The notes below the pieces were generated by a model. That model had not been told where the DNA came from. It worked only from the letters and a program-made list of their open reading frames with translations, and did not search any database. Below, in pieces: positions 50,840 to 60,271 of a stretch of DNA of 64,000 nucleotides. The DNA is taken from the NCBI RefSeq assembly GCF_048265165.1, contig NZ_JBLXCD010000004.1, positions 1 through 64,000 on the forward strand, written 5' to 3'. Position 1 is the stretch's first letter, and each line of letters begins with the position of its first letter. The stretch is from Oceanospirillum sp048265165. GTDB lineage: Bacteria > Pseudomonadota > Gammaproteobacteria > Pseudomonadales > Halomonadaceae. A program made the position numbers and the translations under genes.

Positions 50840-52318
50840 ATGCTTAAAATGAAGATAAAGGTGAGCTTGATGAAATTAGAGATTTTTTTTGCTACTGCTG
50901 TGGTTGCATTATCTGTTGGTTTAGCCGGTTGTGATGATAGCAGCAATGATTCCGGTGACAATAAGAACTCCACCATAACACATGTACTGGATGCCGTTTC
51001 TTCCGAAGGTGTTTTGCTACCTTATACCGTGCTGAGAGATGATTTAATCGATAATAAAACTCAGAAGGCTTTTGAAGTACGTAATGGTGGTTATGGCTCA
51101 GCTATGACAGCGCATCCGCAAAAGGCAGCGCAGTTTTATGCACTGACTGACAGGGGCCCGAATGCATCTTTTTCTGGTGGCTATGGTAAAGGTAAGAAGT
51201 TCCCTACACCTGATTACACTCCGAGAATTGGTTTGTTCGAAGTAATGGGTGATGGATCCGTTGAACTACGTAAAACGATCCTTCTGAAGGATCGTAATGG
51301 GCACTTAATTAGTGGTTTGCCAAACTCATCTTCACTGGGTGGAACAGGTGAGACGCCATATAACGCTGATGGTTCTCCTGTCCTGGTGGCACCTGGACTG
51401 CCTTATGATGAAGTGACTAACCCCATTAAACTAGATGACTATGGCCTGGATGGCGAAGGTTTAGTGGCATTGACGGATGGGACTTTTTGGGTGAGCGATG
51501 AATATGGCCCTCATATTGTTCATTACAATGCCGAAGGTATTGAGATAGACCGGATTAATGCCTTTGCTAACGATGAGCGTGTCAAAACTAAGCTTCCTGG
51601 GGAGTATGTCAACCGGCGCGCCAACCGTGGCATGGAAGGTTTGGCGATTACACCAGATGAAAAGACGTTGGTAGGTATTATGCAGTCAACGATCTATAAC
51701 CCATCAAAAGTGGTGAAAAATTTAGATGTAACGCGCATTGTAACTATAAATTTGGATACTGGCGCGATTGGACAGTATTTGTATAAACAGGAAAAGAGTC
51801 AAAACTCCAACTCTGAAATTGTTGCCATTAGTGATACTGAATTTTTAGTGCTGGAGCGCGATGGTGCCTTTCTGTTTGGCGGGCCAAAAGGTTCAGGTGC
51901 AGCTTCTCCTGGTGCACAAAAAACGGTTTATCGTGTTGATTTAGCTTCTGGTACTGATCTGGAATCTTTGGGTGAGACAGGAAAGCTTTCTCAGGATGAG
52001 GGTTTAGGCCTGCTTGTGAACGGGCAGACTGTTGAGCAGGTCGTGCTGGATCATGGTTGGCAGGGATTGGCAGAGATTGGTATTTTGCCGGTTGAAAAAA
52101 CCTTGGTAGTGGATATGGTCTCAGATGCTCAGTACCCTCACGATAAGATGGAAGGCTTGTGGTTGATTGATGGTGAACGCTTGGGTGTGTTAAATGATGA
52201 CGATTTTGCAACCTGGTCAACTGGTGGTCAGCTAGAGCAGAAGATGCTGGATGCTGGAACCGTTGACGGTAACCGTTTATATATTGTTAAGGGCCTGGAT
52301 CTGAAGAGTCATAAGTAA
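50840..52318 (+). CDS. Esterase-like activity of phytase family lipoprotein
   Basis: Up to 492 residues. Signal peptide ending in lipobox GLAGC (Cys near 30), then a Phytase-like beta-propeller domain: GYGSAMTAHPQKAAQFYALTDRGPN, DDYGLDGEGLVALTDGTFWVSDEYGPHIVHYNAEG, NRGMEGLAITPDEKTLVGIMQS. Family members hydrolyse phosphoesters; the substrate here is unknown. A second ATG at 50870 with GGTGAG upstream is an equally good start. No transporter or regulator is linked. Confidence 0.85.
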   Translation: MLKMKIKVSLMKLEIFFATAVVALSVGLAGCDDSSNDSGDNKNSTITHVLDAVSSEGVLLPYTVLRDDLIDNKTQKAFEVRNGGYGSAMTAHPQKAAQFYALTDRGPNASFSGGYGKGKKFPTPDYTPRIGLFEVMGDGSVELRKTILLKDRNGHLISGLPNSSSLGGTGETPYNADGSPVLVAPGLPYDEVTNPIKLDDYGLDGEGLVALTDGTFWVSDEYGPHIVHYNAEGIEIDRINAFANDERVKTKLPGEYVNRRANRGMEGLAITPDEKTLVGIMQSTIYNPSKVVKNLDVTRIVTINLDTGAIGQYLYKQEKSQNSNSEIVAISDTEFLVLERDGAFLFGGPKGSGAASPGAQKTVYRVDLASGTDLESLGETGKLSQDEGLGLLVNGQTVEQVVLDHGWQGLAEIGILPVEKTLVVDMVSDAQYPHDKMEGLWLIDGERLGVLNDDDFATWSTGGQLEQKMLDAGTVDGNRLYIVKGLDLKSHK

Positions 52319-52538
52319 CTGACTTTTGATTGATAGCTCGTTGGCCGTTCCCTGAGCGGCCAATATTGTTTTAATACACAAGTCATGCCTGAGCCTTATC
52401 GATGCTCTGCATATAGCCTATAGGATCTTTTCAGGTCTGGCATTGGTCTTTAAACCTCGGCAAAAATCCTTTACTATCCGCTGTTTTATTAATTCCTGCC
52501 GCCGGCTGTTCCGGCAAGTCCTTTTTGAGGTCACTGCT

Positions 52539-53339
52539 TTGGCTGCACCGCGTGCAAAAATCCAGACCGATAAGATATTTAATGGTTTGGCTGAGAAGTT
52601 TCGTAATAACGTCTACGGCACCAACAAAGGTTGGTTGCGTCAGGAAATCTTAGCCCGTGATCTGCAGAAGATCCCCTTTGTGGCTGCAGTTGACTCTGCG
52701 CTGGTGCTGGACATTGGCGGAGGCCTGGGGCAGATGGCTGACTGGTTTGCTAAACAAGGCCATCAGGTTATCTTTACTGAGCCTGCCGATGATATGCGGG
52801 CTGAGGCTGATCAGTTGTTTCAGGAACAATCAGCGACCTATGATAAGCCTGTAGTCTGCCACCCCTACCGTTTGCAGGAGCTGAGTGATCAGGTGCCACC
52901 GGCTCAGCTGGTGTTGTGCCATGCGGTGCTGGAATGGTTGCATCAACCGCTGGACGCCTTGCCTGTTATTGTGAGCCAGATGCAATCTGGTGGTTGGTTA
53001 TCCCTGATGTTTTTTAATGAAGATGGCCTGCGTTTCAGTAATATTGTGAAGGGTAACTACGATAAAGCACTTAGAGACACTCTTGATGGCACGGGGCAAC
53101 GTTTGCGTTTAACGCCCATTAGCCCGCAAAAGCCAATGTTAGTGGTTGATGGCTTAAAAGACCTAGGGTTGGAGATTGTTTCTGTTGCAGGTGTTCGGGT
53201 TTTTACCGACTACCTTCGGGATAAAACGCCTTCGGATGAAGATCTGGAAAAGCTGTTAGAGCTTGAGTGGCGTTATTGTCACCAGGAACCCTATTGGCGG
53301 ATGGGGCGCTATATTCATGTTCTGGCTAAGAAACCCTGA
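52539..53339 (+). CDS. cmoM: tRNA 5-carboxymethoxyuridine methyltransferase CmoM
   Basis: 266 residues from a TTG start at 52539, preceded by GAGG at 8 bases. The AdoMet-binding motif is VLDIGGGLGQMADWFAKQGH; other matches to E. coli CmoM (SmtA) are IFNGLAEKFRNNVYGTNKGWLRQ, LCHAVLEWLHQPLDAL, SLMFFNEDGL and EWRYCHQEPYWRMGRYIHVLAKKP. It methylates cmo5U34 to mcmo5U34. The open frame begins 32 codons earlier without similarity or a ribosome site. Together with cmoA and cmoB below it completes this branch. Confidence 0.93.
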   Translation: MAAPRAKIQTDKIFNGLAEKFRNNVYGTNKGWLRQEILARDLQKIPFVAAVDSALVLDIGGGLGQMADWFAKQGHQVIFTEPADDMRAEADQLFQEQSATYDKPVVCHPYRLQELSDQVPPAQLVLCHAVLEWLHQPLDALPVIVSQMQSGGWLSLMFFNEDGLRFSNIVKGNYDKALRDTLDGTGQRLRLTPISPQKPMLVVDGLKDLGLEIVSVAGVRVFTDYLRDKTPSDEDLEKLLELEWRYCHQEPYWRMGRYIHVLAKKP

Positions 53340-53415
53340 TGCCAAAGTACCGCTGCTGACAAGGCGCAATATTGCCTGAAAATACCTCGATCCTCTCTTA
53401 CTCTGGTAAATAATT

Positions 53416-54558
53416 ATGAGTGTTTTGTCCCCTGCTGCAGAGCTGGTATTGCGTAATCAATCCTTCTTGAAAGGGGATCTTCTGATGGCGCACTTACCTG
53501 TAGGTGATGGTTATACGAACCTGATTCAACCCTTGTTGACGCCTCAGATTGAAGCCCTGCATCTGCTGACCGATGACTGGCGCAGTTATCAGTCGCTAGA
53601 TCAACATCGCCAGTATGAATCGCGTTTTATGCCGTTATTTCAGGCTTATTTGGGACAGGATAGCGATAGTGGCTTGCTGACTGCCTATGATCACATTCTT
53701 CTGTTTATGCCAAAAGCGAAAGAGCAGGCCCGTTATCTGATTACTCAGTTTTTACCTTTGCTAAAAGCCGGAGGCTGCTTCTGGCTGGTGGGTGAAAACA
53801 ATGGTGGCATTAAGTCTGCGGATAAATTGCTTAAAGCAGCGGCAGATGACCAGTGGTCAGAGGGTGCCTGGAACTTAAGCAAGGCGGACAAAGCGAAAAA
53901 AAGTGCATTACTGAAGCTGCAGCTCAATAAGGAGCTTTCGCTGCCAGAGTCAGAGACGTTTGATGCTGAACCCTGGGAACTGCATTGGCAGCTACCGGAA
54001 AAGAAAGAGTTTCCGGTGGAGCTGGCAGACCTGAAGCTTATCAGTCTGCCGGGCGTATTCAGCCATGGTCGTTTAGATGAAGGCACGGCGCTTATGCTGC
54101 AGAATATGCCGCGTATTAAACCATCAAAGGTGCGTAACCGTAGAGTGTTGGATATGGGTTGTGGAACCGGTGTTATTGGTTTGAGCCTGTTAAAGCTGCA
54201 CCCGGAGCTGGAAGTGACCTTTTGTGATGTCAATGCTATGGCACTGGAAGCGACCCGTCGCGGTCTTACCGCCAATGATATGCAGGGGCAGGTTTACGCT
54301 TCCGATATGTGGAGTGATATCACAGATCGCTTTGACCTGATTATCTCTAACCCACCGTTTCATACCGGCCAGAAAACGGATTATGAGCTGGCTGATCGTT
54401 TTATTCGCCAGGCGAAGAAACACCTGAAGCGCAGTGGTGAACTGCGTATTGTCGCTAACCGATTTCTGAAATACCCGGATATTATTGAAGCTTCGTTCGG
54501 TCACTGTGAACGTATCGCCGAGACCGGTAAATTCTGCATATGGTCGGCGAAGATTTAA
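53416..54558 (+). CDS. rsmC: 16S rRNA m2G1207 methyltransferase RsmC
   Basis: 380 residues in two methyltransferase-like domains: an N-terminal non-catalytic one (1-205) and a C-terminal one with AdoMet site VLDMGCGTGVIGLSLLKLHP and catalytic NPPF (DLIISNPPFHTGQKTDYELADRFI), closing GELRIVANRFLKYPDI. This matches RsmC; the RlmG paralogue is the alternative. The insertion between tRNA-modifying genes forms an RNA-methylation cluster. Confidence 0.88.
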   Translation: MSVLSPAAELVLRNQSFLKGDLLMAHLPVGDGYTNLIQPLLTPQIEALHLLTDDWRSYQSLDQHRQYESRFMPLFQAYLGQDSDSGLLTAYDHILLFMPKAKEQARYLITQFLPLLKAGGCFWLVGENNGGIKSADKLLKAAADDQWSEGAWNLSKADKAKKSALLKLQLNKELSLPESETFDAEPWELHWQLPEKKEFPVELADLKLISLPGVFSHGRLDEGTALMLQNMPRIKPSKVRNRRVLDMGCGTGVIGLSLLKLHPELEVTFCDVNAMALEATRRGLTANDMQGQVYASDMWSDITDRFDLIISNPPFHTGQKTDYELADRFIRQAKKHLKRSGELRIVANRFLKYPDIIEASFGHCERIAETGKFCIWSAKI

Positions 54559-54611
54559 CCGGTCAGTGTAGGTCACCCTTTAGGGCGTCATAGGTTTGGT
54601 GTTGCTGGTTG

Positions 54612-54637
54612 GCTTGACGGGCTAAAGCCCGACCCAC
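54612..54637. repeat. REP-like palindrome before cmoA
   Basis: CGGGCTAAAGCCCG (54618-54631) is a perfect palindrome of the type GTCGGGCTTTAGCCCGAC that is scattered in many gammaproteobacterial genomes; extended by GACCCAC on one side. Confidence 0.6.
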
Positions 54638-54654
54638 AAGAGAAAGTAGACTCC

Positions 54655-55428
54655 GTGTCAGTCAAGAGAGACCCTTCTGTGAAAAAAGAGCAAAAAGACG
54701 CGATTTTCGCCAATCCGCTGGATAAAGTGGCTACCTTCTCATTTGATGACAAGGTCGTTCAGGTGTTTCCGGATATGATTAAACGGTCAGTACCGGGCTA
54801 CAGTAATATGATCGGTATGACGGGTGTTATTGCCCGTCGTTACTGGCAGCCAGGAACCCGTATCTATGATTTGGGCTGTTCGCTGGGAGCCAGTATGTTA
54901 TCGGTGCTGCACCAGATTCAGGAGCCGGGCCTTGAGATTGTTGGTCTGGATAACTCTGATGCGATGATCGAACGCTGCCGAGAGGTTCTGTCTCAGGAAG
55001 TGTCTGAAGCTCAGCGTGATAGTGTACACCTAGAGTGTGCTGATATCTGCGAGGCACCTATCGACAATGCTTCTGTTGTGATCCTGAACTTTACCTTTCA
55101 GTTTCTGCCGATGGAGCAGCGCCTGCCGCTGTTAAAACGAATCAATCAAGGCTTAGCACCCGGTGGTGTGATTGTTCTGTCTGAAAAAGTGCGCTTCGAA
55201 TCCGCCGAGCAGCAGGATACCCTATTCGACCTGCATTTGGATTTTAAACGGGCTAACGGCTACAGCGAGCTGGAGATCAGTCAGAAACGGGCCGCCTTGG
55301 AGAATTTCCTCCAGGCTGAGAGCTTTGATACCCATCATCAGCGCTTCAAAGAAGCCGGCTTTGCTCAAAGCACGGTTTGGTTTCAATATCTGAACTTTGC
55401 TTCCTTACTGGCGATAAAAGCCCGATAA
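54655..55428 (+). CDS. cmoA: Carboxy-S-adenosyl-L-methionine synthase CmoA
   Basis: 257 residues, GTG start. AdoMet fold with YDLGCSLGASMLSVLHQI, GLDNSDAMIERCREVLS and VILNFTFQFLPMEQRLPLLKRI. CmoA makes carboxy-AdoMet from AdoMet and prephenate. It is upstream of cmoB with a 60-base gap. Start by length and the motif at 10-30 (DAIFANPLDKVATFSFD), which is standard for the family. Confidence 0.95.
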   Translation: MSVKRDPSVKKEQKDAIFANPLDKVATFSFDDKVVQVFPDMIKRSVPGYSNMIGMTGVIARRYWQPGTRIYDLGCSLGASMLSVLHQIQEPGLEIVGLDNSDAMIERCREVLSQEVSEAQRDSVHLECADICEAPIDNASVVILNFTFQFLPMEQRLPLLKRINQGLAPGGVIVLSEKVRFESAEQQDTLFDLHLDFKRANGYSELEISQKRAALENFLQAESFDTHHQRFKEAGFAQSTVWFQYLNFASLLAIKAR

Positions 55429-55488
55429 CAGAAGCCGGGCCTGTTCACTCCCGAAATTTATTCCAACCCGATTTAAGCGAGCTTCAAT

Positions 55489-56496
55489 ATGCAGGATTAT
55501 GCACCTCTGTATCAAAAATTTGCTGAAGAAGGCCTGACCCGATGGCTGGCAAAAGTACCTGAGCAGCTGGAAGACGCACTGGATGTTAAGCGTTATTCCG
55601 ACCTGCCGGGTTGGCAAAGGGTTGTGGATAAATTTGATACGGCAGAAGCTTTGGGAGAACAAGGCTACCAGGTTGAGATCCAGCTGGAGCAAAGTGTTGT
55701 TAAAGTCAGCACTCAGCCTGAGTTACCACAGCCGATGCAGGCTAAGTACCGTAACCTGCTGAAAAAACTGATGCCGTGGCGTAAAGGCCCATTTGATCTG
55801 CACGGCTCCTATATCGATACCGAGTGGCACTCCGATTGGAAATGGGACCGTTTAGCTGAGTTTATAGCTCCTTTACATAACCGTAGCGTGTTGGATGTGG
55901 GGTGTGGTAGCGGTTATCACTGTTGGCGTATGGCAGGGGCGGGTGCCCGCTTTGTGGTTGGTATTGACCCATCACCCCGATTTCATATGCAGTTTCAGCT
56001 GGTGCGCCGCCTGATGGGACTGGCAGATGGTAATCGGGTTTTCCATCTTCCGGTTGGGATTGAGGATGTCCCCGCGAATCTGGATTACTTTGATACAGTC
56101 TTTTCCATGGGGGTGCTCTATCATCGTCGTTCACCGATTGATCATCTTTTTCAGCTGAAAGAAGCCTTGCGTCCCGGCGGTGAATTGGTGCTGGAAACGC
56201 TGGTCGTCGATGGTGATGCACAAACCGTGCTGATGCCGGAAGATCGCTATGCCATGATGAATAACGTCTGGTATCTGCCTAGCCCTGAGGCTCTTGTGCT
56301 TTGGCTGGAGAAGTGCGGCTTTATTAATGTGCGTGTCGTTGATGTCTCTGTTACCACACTGGAAGAGCAGCGTAGTACCGAGTGGATGACTTATCAATCG
56401 CTGCAGGATTTTCTCGACCCGAATGATCCGACAAAAACAGCAGAAGGTTATCCTGCCCCTAAGCGCGCTGTGATTATTGCAGAGCGCCCTTATTGA
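55489..56496 (+). CDS. cmoB: tRNA U34 carboxymethyltransferase CmoB
   Basis: 335 residues. Central motif WRKGPFDLHGSYIDTEWHSDWKWDR and AdoMet site VLDVGCGSGYHCWRMAGAGARFVVGIDPS; later VFSMGVLYHRRSPIDHL and MNNVWYLPSPEALVLWLEKCGF. It transfers the carboxymethyl group of carboxy-AdoMet to ho5U34. With cmoA and cmoM the path to mcmo5U is complete except for the U34 hydroxylation step. Confidence 0.96.
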   Translation: MQDYAPLYQKFAEEGLTRWLAKVPEQLEDALDVKRYSDLPGWQRVVDKFDTAEALGEQGYQVEIQLEQSVVKVSTQPELPQPMQAKYRNLLKKLMPWRKGPFDLHGSYIDTEWHSDWKWDRLAEFIAPLHNRSVLDVGCGSGYHCWRMAGAGARFVVGIDPSPRFHMQFQLVRRLMGLADGNRVFHLPVGIEDVPANLDYFDTVFSMGVLYHRRSPIDHLFQLKEALRPGGELVLETLVVDGDAQTVLMPEDRYAMMNNVWYLPSPEALVLWLEKCGFINVRVVDVSVTTLEEQRSTEWMTYQSLQDFLDPNDPTKTAEGYPAPKRAVIIAERPY

Positions 56497-56648
56497 TAGC
56501 AGAAATAGGCGCGACCAGCCTCTTATTCTTAATAGTTATATATAAATTCTATTTAGAATTAAGCGGTATTTCTTTAGTTAATGTTTTTCTAATATTATCT
56601 CTCTTAATTGGTCAGTTTCTTTGGCCTGCATGAGTCTCGGAGAGTGTT

Positions 56649-56852
56649 ATGAATATTGATCGTCTGGTGTTTGTTTTTGCTGGCTCTATGGTGCTGCTTA
56701 GTGTTGTTCTGACGCAGTATGTACATGCTAATTTTGTCTGGTTAACTGTTTTTATCGGCGCCAATCTGATTCAGTCTGCATTTACTGGTTTTTGTCCGGC
56801 TGCAAAAATATTCAATATGATCGGCATTAAAACTGGCTGTGCGTTTAAGTAA
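56649..56852 (+). CDS. DUF2892 (YgaP-type) small membrane protein
   Basis: 67 residues with two membrane helices (about 8-25 and 28-48) and the motif GANLIQSAFTGFCPAAKIF, the DUF2892 pattern also found at the end of rhodanese YgaP. No rhodanese domain is attached or nearby. The function is unknown. Confidence 0.85.
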   Translation: MNIDRLVFVFAGSMVLLSVVLTQYVHANFVWLTVFIGANLIQSAFTGFCPAAKIFNMIGIKTGCAFK

Positions 56853-56906
56853 AGCAGAGTTGGGGTTACTCAGGGCTGGCTTTTGATAATCCACTCTGAA
56901 CTAAAG

Positions 56907-56943
56907 AACCGCTCCGAATGAAGATTCGGAGCGGTTTTTTTTT
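56907..56943 (+). terminator. Terminator after the DUF2892 gene
   Basis: A 13-base perfect stem (AACCGCTCCGAAT / ATTCGGAGCGGTT) with GAAG loop and a T run. It also separates the convergent greB gene. Confidence 0.95.
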
Positions 56944-56979
56944 GCGTGGGCATAATACCCAGCATGCGACGGATACGGG

Positions 56980-57492
56980 TCAGTCGTAATCCACGGATAG
57001 CACGTAATAAACCTGTTCGCCGCCGGGTGCCTGTACCTGAATTTCGTCATCTAATGTTTTTCCCAGGAGAGAGCGAGCCATAGGCGAGTCGATATTGATT
57101 TTGCCTTCTTTAAGATCGGCTTCGTCCGGCCCGACAATACGGATCTGCATCAGTTCGCCTTCATTATCTTCAAGCTCTATCCGGGCAGAGAAGAAGATGC
57201 GTTCCAGGTCATCAGGTTTTTTATCCACAACCGTTAACGCATCCAGGCGCTTATCGAGGTGACGGATACGGCCCAGAGTTTTATTCAGTAGTTGCTTGTT
57301 GTAAGTGTAATCGGCATTCTCACTACGATCACCCTGAGCGGCGGCTTCCTGTGCTTTCTGGGCTAACTCGGGATGACGGACTTTCCAGAGATAATTGCGT
57401 TCATTCTGCAGGACTTCATAGCCTTCCGGGGTGATCAAGTTCGTTTTCTTTTCGCGCCGAGGATCTTTTGCAGGGTCTCGCCAGCGTTGCAT
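56980..57492 (-). CDS. greB: Transcription elongation factor GreB
   Basis: 170 residues: N-terminal coiled coil (about 15-80; LITPEGYEVLQNERNYLWKVRHPELAQKAQEAAAQGDRSENADY) with the acidic tip D/E pair typical of Gre factors, then an FKBP-like C-terminal domain (SPMARSLLGKTLDDEIQVQAPGGEQVYYVL). The Arg-rich start QRWRDPAKDPRREKKTNLITPEG is of the GreB type. It rescues backtracked RNA polymerase. AAGGG precedes the ATG at 57492, so the ATG five codons upstream is not preferred. Confidence 0.93.
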   Translation of the reverse strand: MQRWRDPAKDPRREKKTNLITPEGYEVLQNERNYLWKVRHPELAQKAQEAAAQGDRSENADYTYNKQLLNKTLGRIRHLDKRLDALTVVDKKPDDLERIFFSARIELEDNEGELMQIRIVGPDEADLKEGKINIDSPMARSLLGKTLDDEIQVQAPGGEQVYYVLSVDYD

Positions 57493-57573
57493 ATTGCGCC
57501 CTTTCATACCGGTATCAGCCTCCCTTGCGCGTTATATATTGAGTGTGAGCTGAGCTGTTCTCCTCTCAGCAAT

Positions 57574-57613
57574 AAAAAAGCCTGTGTACCGATTTTAAAC
57601 CGGCATACAGGCT
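57574..57613 (-). terminator. Terminator of the Cache chemoreceptor gene
   Basis: AGCCTGT / ACAGGCT with additional CCG/CGG pairing; on the minus strand it ends in TTTTTT, 25 bases after the stop. Confidence 0.85.
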
Positions 57614-57637
57614 GATTAAAACACACCTTTCTGTAGA

Positions 57638-59272
57638 TCAGGTTTTGAACTGTTTAATCAGGGCTTCAAGGTTATAAGCATTCTTCTGCAGCTCCTGAGC
57701 AGAATCTTGTATCAGGCTGGTACCTTGTTCGGTATCTTCTGAAATACTGGAGATGGATACTAGGTTCTGACTCATTTCATGAGCTACATTGCTCTGCTCA
57801 TCTGCTGCCGTCATGATTTGGGCGTTTAAAGAGCTGATCTGTTGCATTGATGCTGCAATCGTTTGAAAGGCTTCGCCAGCTTCTGTTGCTTTACTGACGG
57901 TAGTCTCGGCTTTTGTACGGCTTGTATTCATAACATCGACGGCAACTTTCGAGCGGCTTTGCAGCTCGTGGATCATCTCCTGAATTTGCTGGGTGGACTC
58001 AGCGGAGCGTTGTGCCAGTTGACGTACTTCATCGGCTACAACAGCGAAGCCACGACCCTGATCTCCGGCTCGTGCGGCCTCGATCGCGGCATTAAGCGCT
58101 AACAAGTTTGTCTGTTCGGATATCCCTCCGATAACATCAAGGATGCTTTCAATCTTTGCGGTGTGGTCTTCCAGTGCATTAATCACGCTGCCTGCTTCTT
58201 CCACCTCGCTGGCCAGTTCGTTAATACTACTGGTCGCTTCTTCAACAACCCGAAGACCTGTTTCGGTCTGCTCATGGGTCAGCCGTGTTGTTTCATTAGC
58301 CTGGTCAGCAATATTTGCAGTCTGCTGAGCAGAGGCGGCCATTTCGTTCATACCCGCAGCGCTCTGCTCTGTTTCAGAGCGTTGACGGGTAACGCCGTTA
58401 ATTGTATTGGCGGTAATATCGGACATTTGGCTGATGGCATGGGAAAGCTGCTGTGTGGATTGGCCAACAGAGTTTACGATGTTCTGGAATTTATCCATCA
58501 TATGGTTGAAGGCACCTGCCATATCACCCAACTCATCTTTGGTTGTAATATCAACACGCTCACGAAGGTCACCGGAATCTTTCACTGCTACCATGGTGTT
58601 TTTCAGGGTGGTGATCTGTACTGTGATGATATGAATAATGAAAAGTGCCAGGCCGCCAATCAGCAGGCTTAAAATCCCTACTGTTATGGAGTATTGCAGT
58701 AGGGTTTGCCAGAAAATCTCGTCCATATCGTTCAGGTAGATACCGTTACCAACAATCCAGCCCCAGGGTGCAAAGCCTTTTACATAAGAGACCTTAGCTT
58801 GCGGGGCCTCATGGCCTGGCTTTGGCCAGAGATACTCAACATAACCTTCGTTAGAGGCTTTTACGGTACTGACAAATTCGCTGAAAATTTTCTTGCCGTT
58901 AGGGTCTTCAAGGTTGGCCAGGTTTTTTCCGTTCAGCTCGGGTTTGATCGGGTGCATGATCACAACGGCATTCATGTCATTAATCCAGAAATATTCATCC
59001 TGGTCGTAGCGCAGACCCTCAATTGCTTTTTGCGCCGCTTGCTGGGCTTGCTCGCGACTCAGGTGACCTGCTTTCTCCATTGCATAGTAGTGATCCAAGA
59101 AGCCATGTACTGTCTCGACAACATGTTTGGTTTTGATTTTACGGTCTTCGAGAAGATTGTCCTTCAGGGACATTAAGGAGACGCTGATCAGAACTGCAGT
59201 TCCCATTGCCATCAAGCCAATAATGACCCAGAGTTTATATTTGATTTTTATATTGCCCAGGAGATTATGCAT
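57638..59272 (-). CDS. Methyl-accepting chemotaxis protein with single Cache domain
   Basis: 544 residues: TM1 about 12-32, a sCache_2-type periplasmic domain (about 40-185) with YFWINDMNAVVIMHPIKPELNGKNL and APWGWIVGNGIYLND, TM2 about 190-212, HAMP and the signalling domain EQTNLLALNAAIEAARAGDQGRGFAVVADEVRQLAQRSAES. Cache_2 receptors sense organic acids or amines; the ligand is unknown. The gene is monocistronic. Confidence 0.92.
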   Translation of the reverse strand: MHNLLGNIKIKYKLWVIIGLMAMGTAVLISVSLMSLKDNLLEDRKIKTKHVVETVHGFLDHYYAMEKAGHLSREQAQQAAQKAIEGLRYDQDEYFWINDMNAVVIMHPIKPELNGKNLANLEDPNGKKIFSEFVSTVKASNEGYVEYLWPKPGHEAPQAKVSYVKGFAPWGWIVGNGIYLNDMDEIFWQTLLQYSITVGILSLLIGGLALFIIHIITVQITTLKNTMVAVKDSGDLRERVDITTKDELGDMAGAFNHMMDKFQNIVNSVGQSTQQLSHAISQMSDITANTINGVTRQRSETEQSAAGMNEMAASAQQTANIADQANETTRLTHEQTETGLRVVEEATSSINELASEVEEAGSVINALEDHTAKIESILDVIGGISEQTNLLALNAAIEAARAGDQGRGFAVVADEVRQLAQRSAESTQQIQEMIHELQSRSKVAVDVMNTSRTKAETTVSKATEAGEAFQTIAASMQQISSLNAQIMTAADEQSNVAHEMSQNLVSISSISEDTEQGTSLIQDSAQELQKNAYNLEALIKQFKT

Positions 59273-59604
59273 TGCAACGCTCGCTCTTATGACTTAGTCG
59301 TTATATTTTTATCAGTCTGTTGGCAAAACAAATTGCCATGAAGTTAGCTTAGAGTTGTTTTTATTACTAAAGATATCCAGTAGTGGGTTTTAACCTCTAT
59401 GTTTGCAATAAAATTGCATTATTTCAGTCATGTTATGTTACATGGTTCCTTTGTGTATGTTTTTAGTTTGATCTGACTCATGTTATTGAGCTTTTGCTAA
59501 GAACTTGGTGGCATGCAGGCTGAATAAGAAGCTGGGAAGGTGACGCCGCTTTAGTTCCCCGGATATTTTGTTATGCTCAGAGCCCAGACCTACAAGGAAA
59601 AAAT
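59273..59604. other. Divergent promoter region of the chemoreceptor and nudF
   Basis: The 332 bases are non-coding; no clear operator or promoter was identified. Confidence 0.45.
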
Positions 59605-60237
59605 ATGAGTGAGCAACTGACACCAACATTTGCGCAGGATTCTGTAGAAATTCTTGAAAAGCATACTGTTTTTCAAGGTTTTTTTCGTTTTGATAAATTG
59701 CGGATTAAAACCCGAAAGTTTGCTGGAGGGTGGTCCGGTGTCATGAGCCGTGAAGTGTTTGTTCGTGGCAATGCGGTTGGTGTTTTACTCTATGACCCGA
59801 TAACAGATCAGTTGCTTATGGTGGAGCAGTTTCGCCCTGGCTGCCTCTATGAGCCAAACCAAAGCCCTTGGCAGTTTGAGTTAGTCGCGGGCATGACCGA
59901 GCCCGGTGAAAGCAATGAAGATGTTGTCCACCGGGAGGCGGAAGAAGAAGCCGGTTGTAAAGTACTTCAGCTGGAACATCTCTACAAATACTGGGTGAGC
60001 CCCGGTGGTATGGATGAGCAGATCGATCTTTTTCTGGGCATTATTGACAGCAGGGAGATTCAGGAAGGAATTTATGGTCTGGCAGAGGAAAATGAGGACA
60101 TTCGGGTGGAGTTAGTGAGTGCTGCTGAGGCCTTCAGAGGGTTACAGGATGGTCGCATTAACAATGCGATGGCGATTATTGGTTTGCAGTGGTTACAGCT
60201 CAACCGTGTGCGTCTGCAGGAAACTTATGGTGCCTGA
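59605..60237 (+). CDS. nudF: ADP-ribose pyrophosphatase NudF
   Basis: 210 residues with the Nudix box GMTEPGESNEDVVHREAEEEAGC, preceded by the ADPRase substrate-contact segment (REVFVRGNAVGVLLYD..QFRPG) and followed by YVSPGGMDEQID-like YWVSPGGMDEQIDLFLG. It hydrolyses ADP-ribose to AMP and ribose 5-phosphate. It is the first gene of nudF-DUF1249-cpdA, conserved in gammaproteobacteria. Confidence 0.95.
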   Translation: MSEQLTPTFAQDSVEILEKHTVFQGFFRFDKLRIKTRKFAGGWSGVMSREVFVRGNAVGVLLYDPITDQLLMVEQFRPGCLYEPNQSPWQFELVAGMTEPGESNEDVVHREAEEEAGCKVLQLEHLYKYWVSPGGMDEQIDLFLGIIDSREIQEGIYGLAEENEDIRVELVSAAEAFRGLQDGRINNAMAIIGLQWLQLNRVRLQETYGA

Positions 60238-60271
60238 TTATGTGGTTATTTAACGCGGCGGAGAGATAAAT

